Below, piece after piece: positions 1 through 5,658 of a DNA stretch of 6,504 nucleotides. The DNA is from Candidatus Aminicenantota bacterium. GTDB lineage: Bacteria > Acidobacteriota > Aminicenantia > UBA2199. The stretch is from NCBI GenBank assembly GCA_020355945.1, contig CP070627.1, positions 7,703,984 to 7,710,487 of the forward strand, given 5' to 3'. Each line of letters opens with the position of its first letter. Within the stretch, counting starts at the first letter, position 1. The translations under genes were made by a program, and so were the position numbers. The notes under the pieces were generated by a model. That model was not told the origin of the DNA, searched no databases, and was given only the letters and a program-made list of their open reading frames with translations.

Positions 1-891
1 TATTTGCAAACCAGGTTGAAATATATCAAGCAAATCAAAAAAATCCGGGGTGAGGCCTCTAATCGTGCTTTTTACAGGATTTCTTTAAATAACTACTCCC
101 TGGTGGCCATGGTCTACCCCACTGAAAACAGCGAAGAAATCGCAAAAATTGTAAAACTGACGCACATTTACCTGCAATACAACATCAAGGTTCCAAAAAT
201 AGAGGAAGTCATTGATAACCGGGTTATCCTCCAGGAAGACCTGGGAGATTTATTAGCACAAAAGGCATTTTCCCTGTTCAAGAAAGAAAAACAAAGGCAA
301 CTCCTGGAAACCGCAGCGGATATTTTAATTCGATTGCAAGGAATATCTCCAGGCTATACCAATGCTATCCTGGACACTGCCAGGATGAAATGGGAAATGG
401 ATTTCTTTCTTACCCATTTTGCACAAAATTATTTACCGACGGTCAAAGCAGCGAAAGTTAAAGATGATTTCAAGGATCGTTTATACCAAATGGTTGAGCG
501 CATCCGACCTATCAATACATTTGCTCATCGGGATTTTCATTCCCGGAACATGTTGGTTCATAAAGATGACATATACCTGGTGGATTTCCAGGATTCTTTG
601 CAGGCGTCTCCGTGGTATGACCTGGTTTCTTTTGCTTTTGATTGTTATCTTGATTTAAAATCGCGGCGGCAATTTTTGTTGAATTGTTTAAAAGAGAGGG
701 GAATGATTGTTGATGAGGAGCAATTTTATATTGCAGCGCTGCAGAGAAATATCAAAGCCCTGGGTACCTTTGGATACCAGGTAACGGTAAAGAAAAATTT
801 ATCCTATAAAAAATACATCCCACGAACCCTCCGCCATATTGTAACCAATCCATTATTTAATAATTTTTTTCATTTATCGTTTTTTCAATAA
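1..891 (+). CDS. AmgK-like sugar kinase (aminoglycoside phosphotransferase fold, COG3178), 5' end probably outside the window
   Basis: Probable cytoplasmic small-molecule kinase. Numbering is from the TTG at position 4. The motif GEASNRAFYRI (16-26) matches the glycine-rich opening of the COG3178 group, and QEDLGD (77-82) matches its hinge-region motif. HRDFHSRN (175-182) is the catalytic loop, with Asp177 as base and Asn182 as metal ligand. VDFQDSLQ (193-200) replaces the kinase DFG, and QRNIKALGTFGY (247-258) is the C-terminal signature I associate with AmgK. AmgK phosphorylates the anomeric carbon of N-acetylmuramate or N-acetylglucosamine in peptidoglycan recycling, and the product is then uridylylated by MurU. 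The catalytic residues are visible; the sugar substrate is inferred from those motifs. No partner gene for MurU lies in view; it could be upstream of the window. The frame is open to base 1 and the TTG has no visible Shine-Dalgarno, so the true start is probably upstream. Antibiotic resistance is an unlikely role, because the HSRN and DFQD motifs are those of the sugar-kinase group. It converges on the mutS-like gene with a 12-nt gap. Confidence 0.82.
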   Translation, partial: YLQTRLKYIKQIKKIRGEASNRAFYRISLNNYSLVAMVYPTENSEEIAKIVKLTHIYLQYNIKVPKIEEVIDNRVILQEDLGDLLAQKAFSLFKKEKQRQLLETAADILIRLQGISPGYTNAILDTARMKWEMDFFLTHFAQNYLPTVKAAKVKDDFKDRLYQMVERIRPINTFAHRDFHSRNMLVHKDDIYLVDFQDSLQASPWYDLVSFAFDCYLDLKSRRQFLLNCLKERGMIVDEEQFYIAALQRNIKALGTFGYQVTVKKNLSYKKYIPRTLRHIVTNPLFNNFFHLSFFQ

Positions 892-903
892 GAAGTTTTT
901 GAC

Positions 904-2736
904 TTAAAATTCAATGCCCATTTTTTTCATTAGTACCAGGGCATTAAAGCTTTCACATATGCCTTTTTTTAATTTGTAATCGAACAGTAATTTGTCTCCT
1001 TCTATATAACCGTCGAAATGATAATTGGAAATAGTGATGCCTTTGGGATAATTTTCCCATTCTCCTGGTTTTTCCAATTCTGTTAGTTTTAGGTCATGGG
1101 TGGCTACAATGCCGTTGGCCCGGTTCCTCATTAACTGTTTCAGCATAGCAACAGCTCCTTTTTGTCGATCTGTTGCATTGGTGCCTTTTAACATTTCGTC
1201 GATAAGAAAAAACACTGTTCCTCCCTGGGAGATACCGTCTAATATCATTTTCAATCGCTGCAGTTCTGCATAAAAGAGGGAGAGATGTTTGTCCAGTGAA
1301 TCACTGGTTTGCATGCTGGAAAAGAGTTTTAATTGAGATATTTTAAAGTGAGATGCACAAACCGGTGCACCGGCAAATGCCAGCACTATATTGACGCCAA
1401 TGGTTCGTAAGAATGTACTTTTACCTGCCATGTTAGGGCCGGTGACAATAGCCATATTTCCATTCCCTGTACCATTTTTATTGAGGGCAAAATCGCTGCA
1501 AACCCGTTCGCTTTGGGAGATCAAAGGATGTCCCAACTCGGCAGCGTCCAATTGAAACGGTCCATCAGGGACAATTTCCGGCATGGTATAATAAGGATTG
1601 TTAAAATGTAAATTGGCAAACCCGGACAGCGATTCAAATTCTCCCACCACGTCAAACCATTGGGGGACGTAGGGACCTGTTTTTTTTAGCCATTTTTCAA
1701 TCCTGTATATACAATGGAGGTCCCAGAGGAGTATATTGTTGATTAAGGGATGAAGTGAACCGTTGCGGGCATCGAAACACTCTACCAGGGCGGATAATTT
1801 ACGAATGCATACAGAGGCATTTTTATCGTTTACAGATAACTGTTTTTTTAATTGGTTTAGTTTTTCGCTGGTGTAATTTTCTTTTTCTATTTCTGCGATA
1901 ATGCGGGAATAAGCCTTTAGAATTTTGCCGCTTCGAGAGGTTAAGCTGTAAATATGTGACACTTGTTTTAAGAATGGTTTATTGATTATCATCTGGCTAA
2001 TTAAAAAGCCCAGGAAAACTGTCCAGGAAACATTAAAAAAGATAATAACTGCTGCACTGAGGGTGAGGATTGGCCAAACATGTATAACACCGATGAAAAA
2101 TTTCCGGTTTAGTAGGGTAATGGGTTCTTTTAATAGGGTGTAAAGGGATTCCAGTTTTTGGGAGGTGTCATCTATAAGCATGCCGTGGGCGGCGATGGTT
2201 TGGCGCAGGTCGAGTTTTTCAGATAGTTCCAGGACTGCTTTTTGTCGTTTTTTGATTTCATTGGTTCCTGTTTGTGTTTGCAGCCATTTTGCCAGCCATT
2301 TTCTACCAACAGCGGTGACTGCCCGGTTGATATAATGAAATATGCTTTTTTCACCGAAGATATCCAGGTCAGAGGTATAATTGTGGTCCGGGTTGTTAAA
2401 TTCTTCTCCATTGTGGCTTTGAAAGGGGAATTCATGGTGCAGCATTTTGATTTCGTTTTCATTGATGGTTTCCAGGTTTTTTTGAAATTTGATTTTTCTG
2501 ATTATGGTTTCGTGCATGATTATAGTTATTACAAATAGTAAAAGGCAGATTCCGAAGAGGCCTGAGGACAGGGGTGGTTTGTTGGAAAAAACACGGAATA
2601 GGCTTAATAGTCCCACAGCGATCAGGATCAGTTTTATTATGCCCATAATTCTATCTTTTTTTTTCAGTTCTTTCAGTTGTGCGCTAAAGTGTTTAATCCT
2701 TTTTTTATAAATCGTTTCCGGGTTTTTTTGTATCAT
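904..2736 (-). CDS. Membrane-anchored MutS-family ATPase (MutS paralogue lacking mismatch-recognition domain)
   Basis: The C-terminal third is a clear MutS-type ABC ATPase. Walker A is GPNMAGKST (433-441), the D-loop/signature region is TSDSLDKHLSLFYAEL (477-492), Walker B is FFLIDE (509-514), the switch histidine is in ATHD (545-548), and the C-terminal YKLKKGICESFNA (587-599) is the family's usual ending. The N-terminus has a basic stretch (about 11-36) and two hydrophobic segments (about 31-49 and 56-74). A second hydrophobic pair lies at about 213-232 and 235-252, so the protein is probably membrane-bound with the ATPase in the cytosol. The middle (about 130-400) resembles the helical core/lever region of MutS. 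The N-terminal mismatch-recognition domain with its Phe-X-Glu motif is absent, and at 610 residues the protein is much shorter than MutS1 (about 850). It is therefore unlikely to do canonical mismatch repair, and its substrate is unknown. The ATG at 2736 is preceded by AGGAG about 6 nt away, which fixes the start. It is transcribed alone, from the promoter at 2800-2827. Confidence 0.9.
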   Translation of the reverse strand: MIQKNPETIYKKRIKHFSAQLKELKKKDRIMGIIKLILIAVGLLSLFRVFSNKPPLSSGLFGICLLLFVITIIMHETIIRKIKFQKNLETINENEIKMLHHEFPFQSHNGEEFNNPDHNYTSDLDIFGEKSIFHYINRAVTAVGRKWLAKWLQTQTGTNEIKKRQKAVLELSEKLDLRQTIAAHGMLIDDTSQKLESLYTLLKEPITLLNRKFFIGVIHVWPILTLSAAVIIFFNVSWTVFLGFLISQMIINKPFLKQVSHIYSLTSRSGKILKAYSRIIAEIEKENYTSEKLNQLKKQLSVNDKNASVCIRKLSALVECFDARNGSLHPLINNILLWDLHCIYRIEKWLKKTGPYVPQWFDVVGEFESLSGFANLHFNNPYYTMPEIVPDGPFQLDAAELGHPLISQSERVCSDFALNKNGTGNGNMAIVTGPNMAGKSTFLRTIGVNIVLAFAGAPVCASHFKISQLKLFSSMQTSDSLDKHLSLFYAELQRLKMILDGISQGGTVFFLIDEMLKGTNATDRQKGAVAMLKQLMRNRANGIVATHDLKLTELEKPGEWENYPKGITISNYHFDGYIEGDKLLFDYKLKKGICESFNALVLMKKMGIEF

Positions 2737-2799
2737 TTTTTACTCCTATTCAGGACTCTTCCTGGCTGCGGTTCACAGGTGTTCAAAAGTGTAAATTCT

Positions 2800-2827
2800 A
2801 TTATACCTTAATAGCTCAAGATTTCAA
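2800..2827 (-). promoter_or_regulatory. Sigma-70-type promoter of the mutS-like gene
   Basis: Read on the minus strand, this is TTGAAA (complement of 2822-2827), a 16-nt spacer and a perfect TATAAT (complement of 2800-2805). Transcription should start near 2793, giving a leader of about 57 nt before the ATG at 2736. The leader contains a small hairpin (complement of 2751-2764, 5-bp stem CAGGA/TCCTG with a 4-nt loop) just upstream of the AGGAG Shine-Dalgarno. Whether that hairpin regulates anything is unknown. Confidence 0.7.
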
Positions 2828-2867
2828 AGTCCCCGGCTCTGCCTAAATCCACCGCCTAATTTTGTAA

Positions 2868-2906
2868 GCCGCGAAGACACGGTGAAGCATGAAGGAACGC
2901 GAAGAA
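2868..2906. repeat. Degenerate CGCGAAGA-type intergenic repeat
   Basis: This stretch is built from loosely repeated units of about 9 nt around GCGAAGA, with CCGCGAAGACAC at the left end, ACGCGAAGA at the right end and diverged copies (CGGTGAAGC, ATGAAGGAA) between. It has no reading frame of interest. It resembles short repeats of the CCGCGAAGACGCGAAG kind that I recall between genes in several environmental phyla. That resemblance is from memory, and copy number elsewhere in this genome cannot be seen here. Confidence 0.5.
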
Positions 2907-2930
2907 AAAGATAGCCAAAATCCCTTTTAG

Positions 2931-2995
2931 TGAAAAGTTTTTGGAAGTCCAGAAACCTTTTTTCAAAAAGGTTTTTGGCCGCCGGAGGCAAAAGT
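2931..2995. repeat. Palindromic intergenic element (A/T-rich hairpin plus GGCCGCCGGAGGC tail)
   Basis: The core is a perfect 10-bp inverted repeat: AAACCTTTTT at 2953-2962 and AAAAAGGTTT at 2965-2974, separated by 2 nt. It is flanked by two copies of TTTTTGG (2938-2944 and 2972-2978) and followed by GGCCGCCGGAGGC (2977-2989). The combination of a poly-T/poly-A stem and a GGCCGCCGGAGGC tail looks like a dispersed palindromic repeat I recall from Aminicenantes and sulfate-reducer genomes. The hairpin is directly visible; its repetitive nature is inferred. It is not a classical terminator, since only a short T tract follows the stem and GC-rich sequence comes next. Confidence 0.5.
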
Positions 2996-3036
2996 TGACG
3001 GTGAATTTAGGTCTGTGGCCGGGGGACTATCCATTT

Positions 3037-3060
3037 GGAGAATTTCATGGTATAAATAAT
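3037..3060 (+). promoter_or_regulatory. Leader of the sigma operon with a two-codon ORF (ATG GTA TAA) behind a good Shine-Dalgarno
   Basis: GGAG at 3037-3040 sits 6 nt before an ATG at 3047, but that frame reads only ATG GTA TAA and ends at 3055. The sigma-factor ATG at 3061 follows 5 nt later in another frame. Ribosomes may load on the minimal ORF and restart at 3061, or the arrangement may be chance. The AT-rich TATAAATAAT (3051-3060) resembles a -10 box, but no acceptable -35 lies 16-18 nt upstream. If it were used, transcription would start near 3063 and the ATG at 3082 would become the start. Confidence 0.3.
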
Positions 3061-3645
3061 ATGAAAGGAAATACAAGTTCAATGGCATTAACAGCAGGAA
3101 GCTTTATCCGGCAGGGGCCAAAACCCGCAGCAGCTCTGTCAACAACCCCGGCAGAAGACAGGGATACATTTCTCAGATATGTGCTGCCAGTAAAAAAACC
3201 CCTATATAATTTTGTCCGGAAAGCATTAAATTTCTCACCGGATACCGATGATATCTTCCAGGAAACCCTGCTAAAAGGATTTCGCTACTTTCATTCCTTT
3301 GATCACCGTAAAAACTTCAAAACCTGGATTTTTACCATCGCCCACAACTTACTGAAAGATGCCTTTCAAGAAAAAAAACGCCGCCTCTGGCCGATGCCAT
3401 TAGAAGAGGTGGAAGAAATCGCTGTAGATGATTCCCAAACCAACACCCCCCATGAGGTGCAAGAAATATATGCGGCGGCCGCACAATTAAAACCCCGCCA
3501 ACGAGAAGTGTTTTTCCTCTACTATTACAATGAGTTCAGCGTTTCCGAAATCACTGAAATTACCGGCTTGACCCGCACAAATGTAAAATTTATGCTGCAT
3601 CAAGCACGGAAAGCGATTAAAAAAGCAATGGAGGTCCAGGCATGA
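3061..3645 (+). CDS. ECF-family RNA polymerase sigma factor
   Basis: This 194-residue protein has the usual two-domain ECF layout. Sigma region 2 spans about residues 36-108, including DTDDIFQETLLKGFRYFHSF (61-80, core-RNA-polymerase-binding and -10 helix region) and FKTWIFTIAHNLLKDAF (86-102). A short acidic linker follows. Region 4 spans about 133-190, with LKPRQREVFFLYYYNEFS (143-160) and a helix-turn-helix in VSEITEITGLTRTNVKFMLH (161-180) that would bind the -35 element. It directs core polymerase to a small regulon, commonly including its own operon. The start is uncertain. The frame stays open upstream to a TTG at 2941, but that extension runs through the palindromic repeat. ATG 3061 is in frame with no well-spaced Shine-Dalgarno. 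ATG 3082 has AAAGGAA about 11 nt upstream and would give 187 residues. Its stop overlaps the next start as ATGA, implying translational coupling. Confidence 0.9.
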   Translation: MKGNTSSMALTAGSFIRQGPKPAAALSTTPAEDRDTFLRYVLPVKKPLYNFVRKALNFSPDTDDIFQETLLKGFRYFHSFDHRKNFKTWIFTIAHNLLKDAFQEKKRRLWPMPLEEVEEIAVDDSQTNTPHEVQEIYAAAAQLKPRQREVFFLYYYNEFSVSEITEITGLTRTNVKFMLHQARKAIKKAMEVQA

Positions 3646-4040
3646 AAACAATAAAATCAATGAAAGCCTTTGACCAGGAAATAAAAAAACGTGTCCAGGC
3701 AGTAGACCGAGAGATTCCCCGGGAACTGGAAAATGCTTTCCTGGAGAAGCTCAATAGGTTAGTCCCCGAAAAACCCCTTGCCCACCGCCATCGCTTCATC
3801 TATTACGGAGCATTGGCCACAGCAGCTGCGATTTTGCTGGTGATATTTTTGTTCCTTTTTCCTTTATTTCACCGGCAAATAAACAGCGTCGAAGCAGAAG
3901 AAGTTTGGGTACAGGCCGCCCGGGTAGAAGGCCAACCTGCCAGCACCTTTATTGTCAACCAAAAAAACCCGGATATTACTATCGTATGGATAGAAAAAAT
4001 AAATAACAAAATGGAGGAAACTGATGAAGAAAATCACTAA
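3642..4040 (+). CDS. Small single-pass membrane protein, candidate anti-sigma factor
   Basis: The protein has 132 residues. A charged N-terminal cytosolic region (1-51) is rich in Lys, Arg and Glu and likely helical. It is followed by one strong transmembrane segment at about 53-76 (starting FIYYGALATAAAILL) and a C-terminal extracytoplasmic part (77-132). That part contains STFIVNQKNPDITIVWIEKI (101-120), which resembles beta strands. The basic residues before the segment fit an N-in, C-out topology. Its position immediately downstream of an ECF sigma gene, with ATGA overlap and GGAGG 7 nt before its ATG, is where anti-sigma factors usually sit. However, there is no His-X3-Cys-X2-Cys zinc anti-sigma motif (the protein has no cysteine), and I recognise no other anti-sigma domain. 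The function is therefore inferred from context and topology only. It overlaps the next gene by 17 nt, so all three genes are probably translated from one transcript. Confidence 0.75.
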   Translation: MKTIKSMKAFDQEIKKRVQAVDREIPRELENAFLEKLNRLVPEKPLAHRHRFIYYGALATAAAILLVIFLFLFPLFHRQINSVEAEEVWVQAARVEGQPASTFIVNQKNPDITIVWIEKINNKMEETDEENH

Positions 4041-5538
4041 ATTATGTATGTTTTTACTTTTTTTGATTTACACCCTGTCCCTTATGGCAGCCCCGGTTCC
4101 CGGGGGAGGAGACCAAAAGGATATCGTGGCCCGGCTGAGGCTGTATGAAGGCTTCAGGGGCGAAAGTAATCATCCTGCAAAAGTGATCAGCTCCTATTAC
4201 CTAAAACAACTTACCCATGAAGAAGTGTTTTCAGATATCGATGTCACAAAGGAGCAGGAAACGTTAAAACGGGTATTTAACCTGACAGATATCAAACTCA
4301 TGACCCAGGCTTTGATGAGGCTGCAAAAGGAACGTAATAAGTCTCCTTTCCAGGTGATTGTTCTCAATGGTCGAAAGCTTTTGGTTCAACTGAGTGGTAT
4401 AGCCGGCCAGAAGGATCGGTTTCGTGTCGAGGTACTTGAGGATGTAAAAACTCCCCGTTCTTTACTGGAGACTAAGATGATTTTACCGCAGGAGAAATCT
4501 ACGGTATTGGGATTTGAGGATTCCGGGGGTCATATTTATTTTCTTTCGTTTCATCGTCACCAGGACATGCCGCCGCCTCCCCAACCTCCTCTTCCCGCAG
4601 GCAAACCCAAACCGCCTCAACCTCCGCCTAAAGACATTAAAAAACCCTGGTTAATCCGCAAGGTGGACCCAAACTACCCGAAAGAAGCATTGAAAGCCAA
4701 AGTTGAAGGCAAAGTGGTGATTTCAGCCACCACCAATGCCCACGGGGATGTGGTAGAGGCAAAAGTGGTCCAGGGTCACCCCCTGCTCAGACAAGCCGCC
4801 ATTGAAGCCATTAAACAATGGAAATACGAACCTTATGTTGTGAAAGGTGAAAAAAAAGGAGTCCAGTTTACAGTGGTCTTGAACTTCAGACTCCCCAAGA
4901 AAAAAACCGACAAACTCATTCTCCTCTCTTCCGATCAGAAGCCAAAACTTATTCATAAGGCCCCTTTGAAATATCCCAAAGCAGCCTTAAAAGCTGGAGT
5001 GGAGGGTAAAGTGGTGATTGAAGCCACCACGGATAAAGAAGGTAATGTGAAGGAAGCCACTGTTACAGACGGCCATCCGCTGCTCAATGAGGCAGCCATT
5101 GAAGCCATTAAAAAGTGGAAATTTGAACCTTATATCCTGGATGGGGTAAAAAAGTCAGTCATGTTTACTGTGGTAGTAAAATTCAAGCTCAAGAAAGATG
5201 AAAAAACCAAAACCCACCAGGAAAAACCCCTGGTGATCTCTGCCGATCAGCAACCAAAACTTATCAATAAAGTGAATCCCCAATACCCGCCAGAAGCATT
5301 AAAAGCTGGCGTCCAGGCTAAAGTAGTGATTGAGGCTACCACCGATAAACAAGGAAAAGTGGTTGAAGCAAAGGTGATCGATGGACACCCGCTATTAAAT
5401 AAAGAAGCTCTCTCAGCCATCAAGCAGTGGCAATACCAACCCTATGTGATAGATGGCGTGAAAAAAGCGGTTAAATTCACTGTAGTGATGAATTTTCGTC
5501 TCAAAGATAAAGAAAAAAAACCGGAAGATAAAAAGTAA
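4024..5538 (+). CDS. Exported protein with three tandem TonB C-terminal domains
   Basis: This 504-residue protein starts with a signal peptide or uncleaved anchor: MKK, then a hydrophobic core at about 8-22, with a possible cleavage after LMA (22). Residues about 32-180 form a mixed alpha/beta domain I cannot name, beginning with VARLRLYEGFRG. A proline-rich linker (about 183-203) follows. Three 85-residue TonB-C domains then lie at 206-290, 305-389 and 409-493, joined by Lys-rich linkers. Each keeps the family pattern: YP..ALKA, a GKVV or AKVV strand, TT followed by a Gly turn, GHPLL, an AI or AL helix, W...PY and a final FTVV strand. Neighbouring copies are about 64-65% identical by hand count. 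TonB-C domains normally occur once, at the C-terminus of TonB, where they engage the TonB box of outer-membrane receptors. No ExbB, ExbD or receptor gene is in view, so classical energy transduction is unproven. GGAGG lies 6 nt before the ATG. As last gene of the sigma operon it is a likely effector. Confidence 0.88.
   Translation: MKKITKLCMFLLFLIYTLSLMAAPVPGGGDQKDIVARLRLYEGFRGESNHPAKVISSYYLKQLTHEEVFSDIDVTKEQETLKRVFNLTDIKLMTQALMRLQKERNKSPFQVIVLNGRKLLVQLSGIAGQKDRFRVEVLEDVKTPRSLLETKMILPQEKSTVLGFEDSGGHIYFLSFHRHQDMPPPPQPPLPAGKPKPPQPPPKDIKKPWLIRKVDPNYPKEALKAKVEGKVVISATTNAHGDVVEAKVVQGHPLLRQAAIEAIKQWKYEPYVVKGEKKGVQFTVVLNFRLPKKKTDKLILLSSDQKPKLIHKAPLKYPKAALKAGVEGKVVIEATTDKEGNVKEATVTDGHPLLNEAAIEAIKKWKFEPYILDGVKKSVMFTVVVKFKLKKDEKTKTHQEKPLVISADQQPKLINKVNPQYPPEALKAGVQAKVVIEATTDKQGKVVEAKVIDGHPLLNKEALSAIKQWQYQPYVIDGVKKAVKFTVVMNFRLKDKEKKPEDKK
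4639..5502 (+). repeat. Three in-frame repeats encoding the TonB-C domains
   Basis: The copies occupy 4639-4893, 4936-5190 and 5248-5502, each exactly 255 nt, with start-to-start spacing of 297 and 312 nt. Equal length with no internal gaps and similar identity between neighbours point to duplication inside the gene. The linkers differ in length and sequence. Codons have drifted at many positions, so this is not a very recent duplication. Confidence 0.85.
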
Positions 5539-5605
5539 AGTACAATATAATAAATTAAGGAGTATTTAAAGTTAAATTAATTAAACAATGAGCAAGGATA
5601 TTAAA

Positions 5606-5648
5606 CCACAGAGAGCACAGGACGCTGTGTTCTCTGTGTTCTCTGTGG
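5606..5648. repeat. CACAGAG-type intergenic hairpin repeat
   Basis: The left arm CCACAGAGAGCACAG (5606-5620) is separated by GACG from two overlapping right arms, CTGTGTTCTCTGTG (5625-5638) and CTGTGTTCTCTGTGG (5634-5648). The left arm can pair with either one, with a single G-T wobble, because a 9-nt unit is duplicated on the right. It lies between two convergent genes. An A8 run follows on the plus strand, so for lepB transcripts the T run comes before the hairpin, and a classical intrinsic terminator is not formed in either direction. Similar ACCACAGAGA...TCTCTGTGGC elements are, from memory, dispersed in many environmental genomes. Confidence 0.6.
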
Positions 5649-5658
5649 CAAAAAAAAA

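Noticed and set aside
419..658. 79-residue reading frame on the plus strand inside the kinase gene
   Set aside because: It lies wholly within the kinase gene in another frame, has no Shine-Dalgarno and no recognisable motif.
1..891. Aminoglycoside-resistance phosphotransferase
   Set aside because: The HRDFHSRN and VDFQD motifs and the C-terminal QRNIKALG signature fit the COG3178/AmgK group, and there is no mobile-element or resistance-gene context.
862..903. Intrinsic terminator between the convergent kinase and mutS-like genes
   Set aside because: There are T runs but no GC-rich hairpin in the 12-nt gap or the adjoining gene ends.
2172..2710. Several 70-100 residue frames on both strands over the N-terminal part of the mutS-like gene
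   Set aside because: They are shadows of a gene whose own frame shows conserved motifs, a good ribosome site and a promoter.
2995..3000. TTGACG as the -35 box of the sigma operon
   Set aside because: No -10-like hexamer lies 15-19 nt downstream; the region there is GC-rich (GTGGCCGGGGG).
2941..3060. Upstream in-frame extension of the sigma factor to a TTG at 2941
   Set aside because: The added 40 residues are translated from the palindromic repeat and its tail, there is no Shine-Dalgarno before the TTG, and ECF sigma factors normally begin shortly before region 2.
4639..5502. CRISPR-like or simple tandem DNA repeat
   Set aside because: The periodicity comes from three coding copies of an 85-residue protein domain, with drifted codons and no short direct repeats with unique spacers.
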